Assembly: GCA_964626055.1 (NCBI GenBank)
Contig: CAZVDF010000006.1
Coordinates: 30,075 to 94,074, forward strand
DNA length: 64,000 bases
Reading direction: 5' to 3'
Source: JAFGSG01 sp964626055
Lineage (GTDB): Bacteria; Spirochaetota; UBA4802; JAFGDQ01
The notes under the pieces are model-generated. The model saw only the letters and a program-made list of their open reading frames with translations, ran no database searches and was not told the DNA's origin. Position 1 is the stretch's first letter, and every line of letters begins with the position of its first letter. Positions 26,433-35,320 of the stretch are shown piece by piece. Position numbers and translations under genes: made by a program.

Positions 26433-27011
26433 ATGATAAAAAGAAAAAAAATACTGATAGATAAAAAATTCCAGTTTAAAACTACATTTAAAATTATCGG
26501 CACCGTTTATCTGTTATTATTGATAATAATAGCAGCTATTACTGCGAACGCTGTTTCCAACAACAGAAAACTTTCTGAAATTATAAGCAGGCAGGAGAGG
26601 GCGCTGCAGGTACAGAAAGAGGTCCTTACGTCTCTTTTTACTTTTTCGAAAAATATGAACAGGAAAACGCTTGAACTGGCGCATAAACAGGTTTCGAAAG
26701 ACGTGAATTATAATTTGAAGGCTATGAATAAAAACTCGATGGCAGTGGTCGAGATCGCGGACAACAACACTATACTTTTATACGGCATTATTATTTTTAT
26801 ACTCATCCAGGCTGTTGTTCTATATTTTGTCCTAATCAGAACGACTCACAGAATATCGGGCCCGATCTATCATATCTCCGGTTACATCAGGGACATTACA
26901 GCCGGCAAATACCCTGCAATCAGGCCGTTAAGGAAACATGACGAATTCAAGGAATTCCACGAACTTGTCGTCAGGATGGCCGAATCGTTAAAGAAGAAGC
27001 TGAAGAAATAG
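26433..27011 (+). CDS. HAMP-domain membrane protein without output domain
   Basis: The 192-aa protein has two transmembrane helices (about 18-39 and 112-133) flanking a periplasmic helical segment of about 70 residues, then a HAMP domain (about 134-185) with HRISGPIYHISGYIRDITAGKYPAIRPLRKHDEFKE. It stops after HAMP: there is no kinase, methyl-acceptor or cyclase module. Such stand-alone HAMP proteins may pair with another signalling protein. The upstream two-helix protein or the cyclic-nucleotide-domain NTE-like protein would be candidate partners, by position only. Confidence 0.8.
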   Translation: MIKRKKILIDKKFQFKTTFKIIGTVYLLLLIIIAAITANAVSNNRKLSEIISRQERALQVQKEVLTSLFTFSKNMNRKTLELAHKQVSKDVNYNLKAMNKNSMAVVEIADNNTILLYGIIIFILIQAVVLYFVLIRTTHRISGPIYHISGYIRDITAGKYPAIRPLRKHDEFKEFHELVVRMAESLKKKLKK

Positions 27012-27057
27012 AAACTTGCAAGGTTGCTAACTTAAATGTCTGCCGAAAGAGTCGGTT

Positions 27058-27135
27058 TCATTTAAAAATGAAAATATTAGAATTATTTCTGTCCGGAAAT
27101 CAAGAAAAGAAGAGATTAACATATATGAAAGCTAA
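27058..27135 (+). pseudogene. Remnant of BrnT-type toxin (C-terminus)
   Basis: One frame reads SFKNENIRIISVRKSRKEEINIYES and then stops. This is the C-terminal signature of BrnT-type ribonuclease toxins (I-R-I-I-S-x-R-x-(A/S)-R-K-E-E). No upstream part of the toxin (start, His/Asp catalytic region) is found, so only about 25 residues survive. It overlaps the antitoxin remnant by 11 bases, the normal arrangement in this pair. Confidence 0.7.
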
Positions 27136-27348
27136 AGAATCTAATAGATTATTTGATGAGAATAAGAATGTCTCAAAGTATCTGGATATATCAAAAGCTA
27201 AAAAATATGGACAGGAGCAAAAAGAGTAAACGTCGATTTTCCGGTCTGGATGATTAATCAGCTGGATAATGAAGCAAAACACCTTGGTGCCCCTCGGCAG
27301 TCAATCATTTAAGTATGGATCGCAGGGCGGCTTGAAAACAAGTCGTAA
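27125..27348 (+). pseudogene. Broken BrnA/CopG-type antitoxin
   Basis: The frame from 27125 reads MKAKESNRLFDENKNVSKYLDISKAKK up to a stop at 27227. The continuation is in another frame from 27226: VNVDFPVWMINQLDNEAK, then HLGAPRQSII, a stop at 27310-27312 where Lys is expected, then VWIAGRLENKS. This is the full ribbon-helix-helix antitoxin partner of BrnT, broken by one frameshift and one nonsense change. The remaining bases to 27495 hold no recognisable gene. Confidence 0.75.
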
Positions 27349-27495
27349 TTACATATTCATAATAATATCCGCAAGCTGGTCTGCTCCGTTTTCTTCGAAG
27401 TAGAACTTATTAAGTTTATAATGCTAATTTAATATTTGACGAAGTAAATGATTTAATCATATATAAAATAGCGAAAAAATTTTTATCAATTATTA

Positions 27496-27699
27496 ATGAA
27501 AATAGTAATTACTTGCACAATATATATACTTTTAATTTATAAATCAGCCTTTGCATATCTTGATCCCGGCTCGGGCAGCTATTTCTTTCAAATATTGATT
27601 GCCGCATTTATTGGTTTTATCTTCTCAATTAAATTAAATTGGAAAAAAATACTTAATTTTTTTAAAAATATTTTAAAGTCAAATAATTCTAAAAAATAG
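27496..27699 (+). CDS. Small YLDPGSGS membrane protein
   Basis: The 67-aa protein has a signal-like hydrophobic N-terminus (1-20), then YLDPGSGSYFFQILIAAFIGFIF, with a second transmembrane helix, and a basic Lys/Asn tail. I recall the LDPG(S/T)GS motif plus helix from small proteins encoded beside NoeA-like methyltransferases and sulfatase-fold proteins in polysaccharide loci. It ends two bases before the methyltransferase start, which supports a cassette. No function is known to me; a small partner of a membrane enzyme is a guess. Confidence 0.7.
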   Translation: MKIVITCTIYILLIYKSAFAYLDPGSGSYFFQILIAAFIGFIFSIKLNWKKILNFFKNILKSNNSKK

Positions 27700-27700
27700 T

Positions 27701-29089
27701 ATGCAGAGATTGATCTCTTCATTTCGTGATCCAGACGGATTTGTCTGTACCTATAAAGATACAATTTACCGTATAGTAACTTTATCCGGGGAAAAAAATT
27801 ATGAACAATTAATGCAATCCGGTCTTTACAAAGAGCTTACAGACAAAAAATTACTGATACAGCATAAAGAATTAAAAAACATTAGACATGATTTTTTTTT
27901 AAATAAAATTTTCTTTGAAAATTTATATAAAATCATCCAGCCTCAGCAGATTCCTTTTTTATCGTATCCGTATGAATGGTGCTTCTCACAATTAAAAAAC
28001 GCGGCTCTTGCAACTCTTCAAATACAAAAGATTGCATTAAATTATGGAATGACCTTAAAAGATTGCAGCGCGTATAACATACAGTTCTTTAATAATTCAC
28101 CTGTTCTAATAGATTCTCTATCTTTTGAAAAATATATTGAAAATGAACCATGGTCCGCTTACGGGCAGTTCTGCCGTCATTTTCTAGCCCCGCTTGCTTT
28201 GATGAAATATAGAGATATTAGTTTAAATCAATTATTAAAAGAAAATTTAGACGGCATCTCTCTGCAACTTGCTGCAAAACTTCTTCCTCTGAAAAGTTTT
28301 TTTTCTTTTTCAATATTTTTAAATGTTTATCTTCATTCTAAAACAGAGAGTCGTCCTATTTCAAAAAATATCAAAAATAAAAAAGTCAGAAAACATTCCT
28401 TACCGGGAATAATTGATTCTCTTGAATCTGGAATTAAATCAATGCGCATAAAAGTCATCGATTCAGAGTGGATTGATTATTATAATAATCTCGAATATTC
28501 CGATGAATCGTTCAATCAGAAAAAACTAATTGTATCAGAATTGCTGGACAAAATTAGAGCAAAAACATTATGGGATATCGGGGCAAATACAGGCTTGTTC
28601 AGCCGGGTTGCGTCTGAAAAGGGAATACAGGTAGTCTCAATTGATGCTGATGCCGGTTCTGTGGAGAAAAACTATAATGAATGCATCGCGCAGAATATAA
28701 AAAATATTATTCCTTTATGCATTGATATAAATAATCCGAGTCCGTCTATCGGATGGAATAATCAGGAGCGGATGTCTTTAATTGAACGCGGCCCTGTTGA
28801 TGTTGTTCTGGCGCTTGCTTTAATTCATCATCTTATCATTGGCAACAATTTAACTTTTGAACTTTTAGCTGGTTTTTTTAATAAAATTTGTAAATGGCTA
28901 ATTATTGAATATATTCCGAAAGAAGATAGTCGGGTAAAACAACTTCTTTTATTACGCAAAGATATTTTCACGGATTATTCTGAAAACACATTTAAGTCAA
29001 ACTTCTCAAAATATTTTACTATTAAATCAAGGACTATTGTTAATGGTACAGATAGAGTAATATATTTAATGCAGAGGAAAATTTGTTGA
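27701..29089 (+). CDS. NoeA-like SAM-dependent methyltransferase
   Basis: The 462-aa protein has an N-terminal kinase-like or accessory domain (1-240) with FRDPDGFVCTYKDTIYRIV, SYPYEWCFSQLKNAALATLQIQ, LKDCSAYNIQF and PVLIDSLSFEKY, and a C-terminal class I methyltransferase domain. The latter shows SAM motif I LWDIGANTGLFSRVA (about 286-300), acidic motif II VVSIDAD and VLALALIHHLI. This matches the nodulation-protein NoeA type, which modifies a surface glycan or lipo-oligosaccharide. It overlaps the downstream sulfatase-like gene by 7 bases. The substrate is unknown. Confidence 0.78.
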   Translation: MQRLISSFRDPDGFVCTYKDTIYRIVTLSGEKNYEQLMQSGLYKELTDKKLLIQHKELKNIRHDFFLNKIFFENLYKIIQPQQIPFLSYPYEWCFSQLKNAALATLQIQKIALNYGMTLKDCSAYNIQFFNNSPVLIDSLSFEKYIENEPWSAYGQFCRHFLAPLALMKYRDISLNQLLKENLDGISLQLAAKLLPLKSFFSFSIFLNVYLHSKTESRPISKNIKNKKVRKHSLPGIIDSLESGIKSMRIKVIDSEWIDYYNNLEYSDESFNQKKLIVSELLDKIRAKTLWDIGANTGLFSRVASEKGIQVVSIDADAGSVEKNYNECIAQNIKNIIPLCIDINNPSPSIGWNNQERMSLIERGPVDVVLALALIHHLIIGNNLTFELLAGFFNKICKWLIIEYIPKEDSRVKQLLLLRKDIFTDYSENTFKSNFSKYFTIKSRTIVNGTDRVIYLMQRKIC

Positions 29090-30639
29090 GTCAAATATAT
29101 AATAAATTATCTTATCTCATCCATCCGATTCTTTTATCTTTATACCCGGTCTTGTTTCTTTACAGCTATAATATCGAACAAACTGCTTTTATAGAAATCT
29201 TATTTCCGGCTTCAATTAGCTTAGGCATTACACTTATATTTTTAATACTGTTGACTATTGTTTTTAAATCCAAATTTAAATCCTCTTTGTTTATTTCACT
29301 ATTGCTTTTTCTGTTTTTTAGCTATGGTCATTTAAATGAAATATTTTTTAAAGTAATCAAAATAAGAAATCCTGATTATATACTGATCCCATTGTATCTA
29401 ATACTTTTAATCTCGATAGGATGGATCATTATCAGAACAGCGGCTGAGTTGCTTAATATTACAAATATTTTGAATGTTGTAACTATTGCGCTTTTTCTTT
29501 TCTCATGTTTTAGCATAATAAAATTTTCAATTGAGACTTCTAAGACAGTAATTCCGGAACTGGATATCGAAAAAAAGATTACTACTGGTGGTAGTTCAAC
29601 AAAAGATATGCCTGATATTTATTATATAATTCTTGATGGATACGCGGGAGAAGAAACATTAAAAACAGTTTATAATTTTGACAATAGCGAGTTTCTTAAT
29701 TTTCTAAGAAGCAAAGGATTCTTTGTTGCTTCCAAGAGCTATAGTAATTATGCGCATACCATTCTTTCCCTAGCGTCTTCATTGAATCTGAATTATGTTA
29801 ATGATCTCGTGAATACCCCAGATGATTCAGATAGAAATACAGCTTTAATGATAAAAAAAATTGAAAACAATCAAATACAAAAACTGGTTAAAGAAAATGG
29901 ATATATGAGTATTCATATATCATCGAGATCATTGTATTCAGGCAGAAACCAGTATGCTGATATTGTAATAAATCCAACAAGGTTTAATGAATTTTTATTT
30001 GTTTTAATTAAGAGTACAATTTTATCATCAATTTTTGACAAACTCGGATTTTCAAATGTATTAGGAATGGGAGTAATCAATTCTTTTCAGATGTTGTCAA
30101 GAATTTCCCAGGATAAAAGACTAACATATACATTTGTTCATATATTGGTTCCTCATCCACCATATGTATTTAATAAAACCACCATGCCTGTGCGATACGA
30201 GCTTAAAGATATGATGGGATTTCAATGGGATAATAGGAATGGATATATTAATCAGCTTATTGTTGTTAATATATTATTGAAAGAATTGATTGTAAATATT
30301 ATCAAAAATTCAAAAACAGATCCAATTATTATTCTACAAAGCGATCATGGGACTGCGTCTCTCCTGGAGAGCCCTGAAAAAGGCAATTGGAATAATCCGG
30401 ATGATTTTATGTTGAAGGAAAGATTTAATATTTTGAATGCGTTACTTTTACCAGATAAAATCAAGGAAATAATTCCTAATAGTGTATCTCCCGTAAATAC
30501 TTTCAGAATTATTTTTAATCATCTTTTTAATACTAATTATCCTATACTAGTTAATAAATATTATTTTTCACCCTACGATAAAACATTTATGTTGATCGAT
30601 AAAACAGTAATAATAAAAAAATTTATTGATGCAAAATAA
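29083..30639 (+). CDS. Membrane sulfatase/phosphoethanolamine-transferase-fold protein
   Basis: Translation probably starts at TTG 29083 or 29086, behind AGAGGAA. The 518-aa protein has about five transmembrane helices in residues 1-155 and then an alkaline-phosphatase-superfamily domain. Metal and nucleophile positions appear intact: DIYYIILDGYAG (metal Asp), the catalytic Thr in SNYAHTILSLAS, VHILVPHPPYVF, and ILQSDHGT near residue 425. LtaS, EptA-type transferases and sulfatases share this plan. With the upstream NoeA-like methyltransferase it probably decorates an envelope glycan. The last transmembrane helix and the active domain face the periplasm by family analogy. Confidence 0.78.
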   Translation: MLSQIYNKLSYLIHPILLSLYPVLFLYSYNIEQTAFIEILFPASISLGITLIFLILLTIVFKSKFKSSLFISLLLFLFFSYGHLNEIFFKVIKIRNPDYILIPLYLILLISIGWIIIRTAAELLNITNILNVVTIALFLFSCFSIIKFSIETSKTVIPELDIEKKITTGGSSTKDMPDIYYIILDGYAGEETLKTVYNFDNSEFLNFLRSKGFFVASKSYSNYAHTILSLASSLNLNYVNDLVNTPDDSDRNTALMIKKIENNQIQKLVKENGYMSIHISSRSLYSGRNQYADIVINPTRFNEFLFVLIKSTILSSIFDKLGFSNVLGMGVINSFQMLSRISQDKRLTYTFVHILVPHPPYVFNKTTMPVRYELKDMMGFQWDNRNGYINQLIVVNILLKELIVNIIKNSKTDPIIILQSDHGTASLLESPEKGNWNNPDDFMLKERFNILNALLLPDKIKEIIPNSVSPVNTFRIIFNHLFNTNYPILVNKYYFSPYDKTFMLIDKTVIIKKFIDAK

Positions 30640-30667
30640 AGTGTGGCACTATCAAATGAGAACCTTA

Positions 30668-31945
30668 TTAGTTTTGATAAAATCGAAATTGACCAATCCC
30701 TGTCCCATTTGTCCCGAAATCATCACGACCAGCTCCTGAAATATCATCAATAACAGAAAAAGTATTATTAGTGCTGTATTCATTAATAAAATATATACGG
30801 GGAGTAAAATTCTCTATAAATTTGCGAGCACCATATAATGGAGTAGTATATATTCCTCCGCTTTCAACTAATTCATTATTCGAGTTAAGGGAATAATCTC
30901 TTATAAAAAATAAAGAACTCATTGCATCTTCATTAAATGCGCCATAAATTTTTTGCCCTTTTTCTATTATATCATATGTAAAGGGAGTTGAACCTCCTGT
31001 GTACTGTAGAGAATTAATAATTATACCGTTCCCCGTATTAGGATCATAGGAAGTGAAATAGTTCCCATGAGCAATAATTAAAATTCCATTTGATGTTATA
31101 TTAATTCCTCTTATTGAACTAATGCCTGTCATTGTAAAATCGTTTTTTAGAACTGTCCCGTTAAGAGTTGCTCTTATTATTTGAGATGCGGCGGTATAAT
31201 ATAGGAGATCATTTTTCCTATCAATTGCAAATGCAGTATAACTTGCACCTACTACGCCTATAATAGATGTATAAGTTGTTGAAGTAATATCATTAATTCT
31301 AAATATATCAGGAGCCGCGTCATAATAATTGAGTACATAGATTCTGCCTTGATTATCAAAATCAATTTCGTATGGTTGTAAACTAGCGATTGTAAGGCCA
31401 TGTCTATTGATTGTTACATTGTCTGAAGCAATCCATCCGTCTCCATCAATATTATCAATTTGAACAATTCTGCTATTAAGAAAATCTGGAATTACAATTT
31501 TCGTTTGATAAAACATCATCTGAATAGGGATATGTACAATCGCTCCAGGGGCAAGGTTACGAGTAGCAATGCCGCGTAAAGTAGCGCTTGGCGTATGAGC
31601 AAGTAATTCAAAATGCCGGGCTTCTCCGGACGGCACTTTTATAGTAATGGCATCTGGTATTGGCGCTGGAAAAGCTTTAGTTAGATTAGGTATGTCGGGA
31701 CCCGTAATATGAAGAATAAGCTCTGTGATGTTCCCGGGAGCCGGGGCTGCTTCAATGTTTTTAGTAAAAAAGCGGAACACCCGGTCTATAACTGAGCTTT
31801 CAGAGGCGTTTGAAGCTTGCTGGTTATTCAAACCGAGATCAATGCGTATAGTGACTTCGGAGGTGCCACCGGAGTTGCAGCTTAAAGTTATAGAAGAAAG
31901 AATAAAAACAGAGAGGAATAATTTAAAGAAATATTTGTTTAACAT
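30668..31945 (-). CDS. Lipoprotein with beta-propeller
   Basis: The 425-aa protein has a lipoprotein signal ending LSSITLSC, with Cys at about residue 23, which fits the lax spirochaetal lipobox. Residues 35-150 include an Ala/Pro-rich segment and beta strands (ELILHITGPDIP). The rest (about 150-425) is a six- or seven-bladed NHL-like propeller with repeats such as IVIPDFLNSRIVQIDNIDG and IDRKNDLLYYTAASQIIRA. It is likely anchored to the outer membrane or exposed on the surface. It is transcribed alone, convergent with the methyltransferase cassette. Partner and ligand are unknown. Confidence 0.75.
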   Translation of the reverse strand: MLNKYFFKLFLSVFILSSITLSCNSGGTSEVTIRIDLGLNNQQASNASESSVIDRVFRFFTKNIEAAPAPGNITELILHITGPDIPNLTKAFPAPIPDAITIKVPSGEARHFELLAHTPSATLRGIATRNLAPGAIVHIPIQMMFYQTKIVIPDFLNSRIVQIDNIDGDGWIASDNVTINRHGLTIASLQPYEIDFDNQGRIYVLNYYDAAPDIFRINDITSTTYTSIIGVVGASYTAFAIDRKNDLLYYTAASQIIRATLNGTVLKNDFTMTGISSIRGINITSNGILIIAHGNYFTSYDPNTGNGIIINSLQYTGGSTPFTYDIIEKGQKIYGAFNEDAMSSLFFIRDYSLNSNNELVESGGIYTTPLYGARKFIENFTPRIYFINEYSTNNTFSVIDDISGAGRDDFGTNGTGIGQFRFYQN

Positions 31946-32362
31946 ATTTACCTCTTCTTAAAATTTATGTACTTCAATAAAAATAAATTTTTAATTTGGC
32001 AAGAATAATAAAACATATATTTAAGTCATAATGTACACATATTTACATTTATTATAACAGCTATAATTTACACAATTTTATTTATATTTGTCAATATTCG
32101 CATATATATTATCTATATATTTTTTAAATAAATCAAACATTGGCATAAATGCTTTATTTACTGGAACTAAGAGTCTGATTTTTTTTTAATCTGTTTCGCC
32201 GGATTTTTTCTATTTTAGAGTGAATAAATATTTCTTTTTACATAATATAATAAAAGGATATATTATCTATTATTTTTTGCGTCAATACAATGTTTAAAAA
32301 ATTATCATTTTCTCCTGTTTTTAATTGCATTTAAGCTGCATTATGCGTATTTAGTTCAAATT
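31946..32362. other. Long AT-rich intergenic region, no gene seen
   Basis: These 417 bases separate a leftward lipoprotein gene from rightward tsaE. They are very rich in A and T, with no ORF bearing a ribosome-binding site, no strong hairpin with a T tail and no repeat of the families seen elsewhere. They probably contain two divergent promoters. Confidence 0.6.
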
Positions 32363-32788
32363 ATGAAGAGAGAGATAATTACGAGATCCGAAAATGAGAC
32401 TTGCGACTGGGCAAAAGAACTCGGAGCCTCGGCAAAGCGGGGAAGCGTATTTGCGCTTTATGGCGAGCTCGGAACCGGCAAAACAATTGTCGCAAAAGGA
32501 ATTGCTAAGGGCCTCGGTATTGACGATGATGTGACAAGTCCTACTTTTTTAATGATGGAAATATACAAAGGAAGACTCCCATTTTATCATTTTGATTTAT
32601 ACAGGATTGATAATTTAGAAGAGCTTGACGAACTCAACTTTGAAGAATACTGGCTCGATGACGGAGTATCCGTGATAGAATGGGCGGAGAAAGCCGGGGA
32701 GCGGATACCCGCCGGCTCTGTCAGGATAACGATAGAATGGACAAGCGATTCGGTAAGGAGAATAAGCGTTGAATATCCTGGCAATTGA
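32363..32788 (+). CDS. tsaE: tRNA t6A synthesis ATPase TsaE
   Basis: It provides ATP-driven turnover of the TsaBD complex that makes t6A37 on ANN-decoding tRNAs. The 141-aa protein has P-loop GELGTGKTIVAKG (residues 34-46), VTSPTFLMME, the HFDLYRI motif and a C-terminal VIEWAEKAGERIP (Walker-B-like region). Length and motifs are normal. It overlaps tsaB by 20 bases, which fits their need to be made together. tsaD and tsaC are not in the window. Confidence 0.95.
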   Translation: MKREIITRSENETCDWAKELGASAKRGSVFALYGELGTGKTIVAKGIAKGLGIDDDVTSPTFLMMEIYKGRLPFYHFDLYRIDNLEELDELNFEEYWLDDGVSVIEWAEKAGERIPAGSVRITIEWTSDSVRRISVEYPGN

Positions 32789-33470
32789 CACAGCGACAAA
32801 GATCGAAATAGTAGCCGCAGCAGCAGGGAATTCCTTTTCAGAAGAGATAAAGATTGTAAATGAGTCCCACTCGGTCAGCCTTTTTGAAAACATCGATCTT
32901 GTCTTAAATCGGATCAATATGAAAATAAAGGATATTGATCTCATAGGCGTCGGCATTGGGCCGGGTTCGTTCACCGGTATTAGAATTGCAGTTACTACCT
33001 GCCGTATGTTCGCACAGATTCACAGTTTGCCGCTTGTCGGGATTAAAACGCACCTGATGTATGCGGCTTCGGTATGCGCAGGAGTCAATGAAGGCGACTA
33101 TATTTTAGTGGCTTTCGATGCAAAAAAAAGCAGGGTTTTCGGCGCTCTTTACAGAAAAGAAAAAGATGATTTGAATCCAGTTGAAATTGTTCCCCCGGGA
33201 GATTACGGCATCGAATATTTTTTTAATTATGTTAAGCCTGCGGATAATATTTTTTTAATCGGTGACGGAAGCGAGAAATATTTAACTGAATTAAAAGGCA
33301 AAATGGATAAAAGTGTTCTTTTGACTAACTTTTTACCATCGGGCAAAATAATATGCAATCTGGTCGAAAAAATATTTCTGAAAAATCCGGAAAAGTACCG
33401 CGATCTTAACAGAGTGCTGCCGTTTTACGCGAGAAGATCGGACGCGGAGGTCATGAAAGGGAAAGCATAG
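32769..33470 (+). CDS. tsaB: tRNA t6A synthesis protein TsaB
   Basis: It is the non-catalytic ASKHA-fold partner that binds TsaD and TsaE. Translation starts at TTG 32769 inside tsaE. Visible motifs are MNILAIDTAT, IDLIGVGIGPGSFTGIRIAV (the TsaB signature) and ILVAFDAKKSRVFGALY. The 233-aa length is normal. It is followed by a convergent DUF1577 gene after 6 bases. Confidence 0.94.
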   Translation: MNILAIDTATKIEIVAAAAGNSFSEEIKIVNESHSVSLFENIDLVLNRINMKIKDIDLIGVGIGPGSFTGIRIAVTTCRMFAQIHSLPLVGIKTHLMYAASVCAGVNEGDYILVAFDAKKSRVFGALYRKEKDDLNPVEIVPPGDYGIEYFFNYVKPADNIFLIGDGSEKYLTELKGKMDKSVLLTNFLPSGKIICNLVEKIFLKNPEKYRDLNRVLPFYARRSDAEVMKGKA

Positions 33471-33476
33471 AATTTT

Positions 33477-34652
33477 TTATCTCATGGCCTTCATTTCCCT
33501 TAAAAGCCTGCTTTTATAATCCTTGATCATCGGATCTATCATGTCGTAAAATCTTTTCATCTCATCGACCCTTGACGAATTACCCGCGAAGTCGACGCCA
33601 ACAAACACTTCATCATTATCGTTGTAGATGCTTTTAATTTCCCCGTAAATAGTTATCGGAGCCTGCAGCTTGAATACAATATCGAATACGAATCCTTTTA
33701 CTTTATTTATATATTTTTTTAAATTGGCATCCGTTATCTTTAACTTGGCTCCGTTCCTGCTTATATCTATAATTTCCTGATGTACCTGTATCAGCACGGT
33801 ATTAGCGTCTCTGATCCTGTCTATCAGTTTAAAGATGAGATCTTTTACTTCGAGCACTTTATCGATCACATAATGTTCGGATTTCGATATTAATTGGATA
33901 TAAGCGAAAGGATTTGAATGTTCCGAATCCGTAAGATAGATGACCGGCGTTATTATTATCGATTTATATCCCTTTTCAATATTTTTCTTTATATAAATAT
34001 TCAGTTCATCGCCCATTAATTTGTACATATCTATAAAATCTTCCGTAAGGGCTTTATATGAGTCGGGATTGGAAATATCTTCAATAAATAAAGTTTCACC
34101 GGTTTTTTTTATATGTTTTAAAATAGGATCGTCGCTTTTAAGGATATCGACTTTTACAATATCGCTCAAACGGGAGTTCTGCGATTCAAATTGATCAAGA
34201 AGCACCTTTATGCTTGTGGGAATGTTATATCCGGAAACGTCTATCGTCTGTTTTGAAATTTTAAAATTCGTTGCCGTAACATTTTCCGGGGAAGTTTTAA
34301 ACCGGATTTCTTTTCTGATATTTTCGGCTTTCTTCAGCTTTTCAATACCGCATTTAAAATAACCCGGGCCTCTTGTTTCTTCGATATTAAGGTCGATTTC
34401 AATATATTTATCCAGCAGCCCGTATAGTGAAAAATTTTTATCCGGAAGAAAATTGGGATCAGTGACTACCATAATTGAACCATCGTCCAGGAATTCATTT
34501 ATTTTAACTTCACCCATTTCCGGAGCCGATTTTATCAACAGGGGCCTGTCATACAGGAATGTTTTAATAAAGCCGAAAATCTCATCTTTCGACTCGAGGT
34601 TGAGGTCGTCAAATGACCTGTCTTTCCTTTGTTTTATATTTAGCAAATGCAT
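33477..34652 (-). CDS. DUF1577/PilZ-type c-di-GMP effector candidate
   Basis: The 391-aa protein matches what I know of the spirochaetal DUF1577 family: an N-terminal beta-barrel-like part (DGSIMVVTDPNFLP), a central GAF-like region (about 150-290, with ETLFIEDISNPDSYKAL and SIIITPVIYLTD) and a C-terminal PilZ-like domain (about 300-385) with EIIDISRNGAKL and EVFVGVDFAGN. PilZ domains bind cyclic di-GMP through an RxxxR and (D/N)xSxxG pair; here DISRNG is clear, while the Arg pair is not obvious. A second-messenger effector role is likely but c-di-GMP binding is unproven. Confidence 0.72.
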   Translation of the reverse strand: MHLLNIKQRKDRSFDDLNLESKDEIFGFIKTFLYDRPLLIKSAPEMGEVKINEFLDDGSIMVVTDPNFLPDKNFSLYGLLDKYIEIDLNIEETRGPGYFKCGIEKLKKAENIRKEIRFKTSPENVTATNFKISKQTIDVSGYNIPTSIKVLLDQFESQNSRLSDIVKVDILKSDDPILKHIKKTGETLFIEDISNPDSYKALTEDFIDMYKLMGDELNIYIKKNIEKGYKSIIITPVIYLTDSEHSNPFAYIQLISKSEHYVIDKVLEVKDLIFKLIDRIRDANTVLIQVHQEIIDISRNGAKLKITDANLKKYINKVKGFVFDIVFKLQAPITIYGEIKSIYNDNDEVFVGVDFAGNSSRVDEMKRFYDMIDPMIKDYKSRLLREMKAMR

Positions 34653-34759
34653 CCTGCCGAATTAAATATTTAAGGATATAATATAATAATATTTAAAAAT
34701 AATGGCAAGAAAAATATGAAGTCTTAATTGATTTATATGAGGTTTTACCTATAGATAAT

Positions 34760-34922
34760 AAAGGGCTGTCTTTAGAACCCGGCTATTTCATTACTTATGA
34801 GAATAATTACGTAAATTACTCTCATGATATATATGGATTATCCTGCTCATCAGCCCGGTATAAGAGAAAAGCCGGAATATTTCGGGTTAATGAAATATAT
34901 AAAATCCAGCAGACAGCCCTTT
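34760..34922. repeat. Palindromic element with AAAGGGCTGTCT ends
   Basis: The 12-bp ends AAAGGGCTGTCT/AGACAGCCCTTT are perfect inverted repeats. Inside are TATTTCATTA/TAATGAAATA and an imperfect central palindrome around ATTACGTAA (about 34799-34827). The end resembles the right end of the element at 12434-12524. It lies in the gap before the small basic protein gene. Confidence 0.65.
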
Positions 34923-34938
34923 TAGAAAAAAGAATGAA

Positions 34939-35112
34939 TTATCTTTTTTTTGAGGAAGCCTTTTTCTTTGCGGCTGCTTTTTTTACTGTAATGGATCTGT
35001 CCATTTTCGCAATAAGCGCTTTTTCCGCCCTTAATTCCGCTTCAAGCTTTTTAACTTTCAGGGTTTTTCTTTTTTGATCTACCAGCAGTTGTTTTAACGA
35101 TTTCTCGCTCAT
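34939..35112 (-). CDS. Small Lys/Ala-rich basic protein
   Basis: The start at 35112 is chosen because GAGGTG lies 9 bases upstream; the longer in-frame extension to 35226 has no ribosome-binding site. The 57-aa product (MSEKSLKQLLVDQKRKTLKV...) has a coiled-coil-like helix in the first 38 residues and a tail KKAAAKKKASSKKR resembling histone H1 or bacterial Hc-type tails. Nucleic-acid binding is likely from charge alone. It follows nothing in operon and is probably a single gene. Confidence 0.65.
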   Translation of the reverse strand: MSEKSLKQLLVDQKRKTLKVKKLEAELRAEKALIAKMDRSITVKKAAAKKKASSKKR

Positions 35113-35320
35113 AAATAATTTCACCTCGAATTTTTTTGTATGACTTGTTTGTATTCGGATAAACATGGAAAAATTATATTTTTGGAATACTGCAGAAAAG
35201 AAAGCGAACTGCTTTCTCCCTGACAAGTCATTTTTACTTGAATTAACAAGTATCGCATAGAACCAGTCAATTATAGAGCTGCAAATCCTCAGTGCAAGTA
35301 AAAAATATATTAAAACCGCA

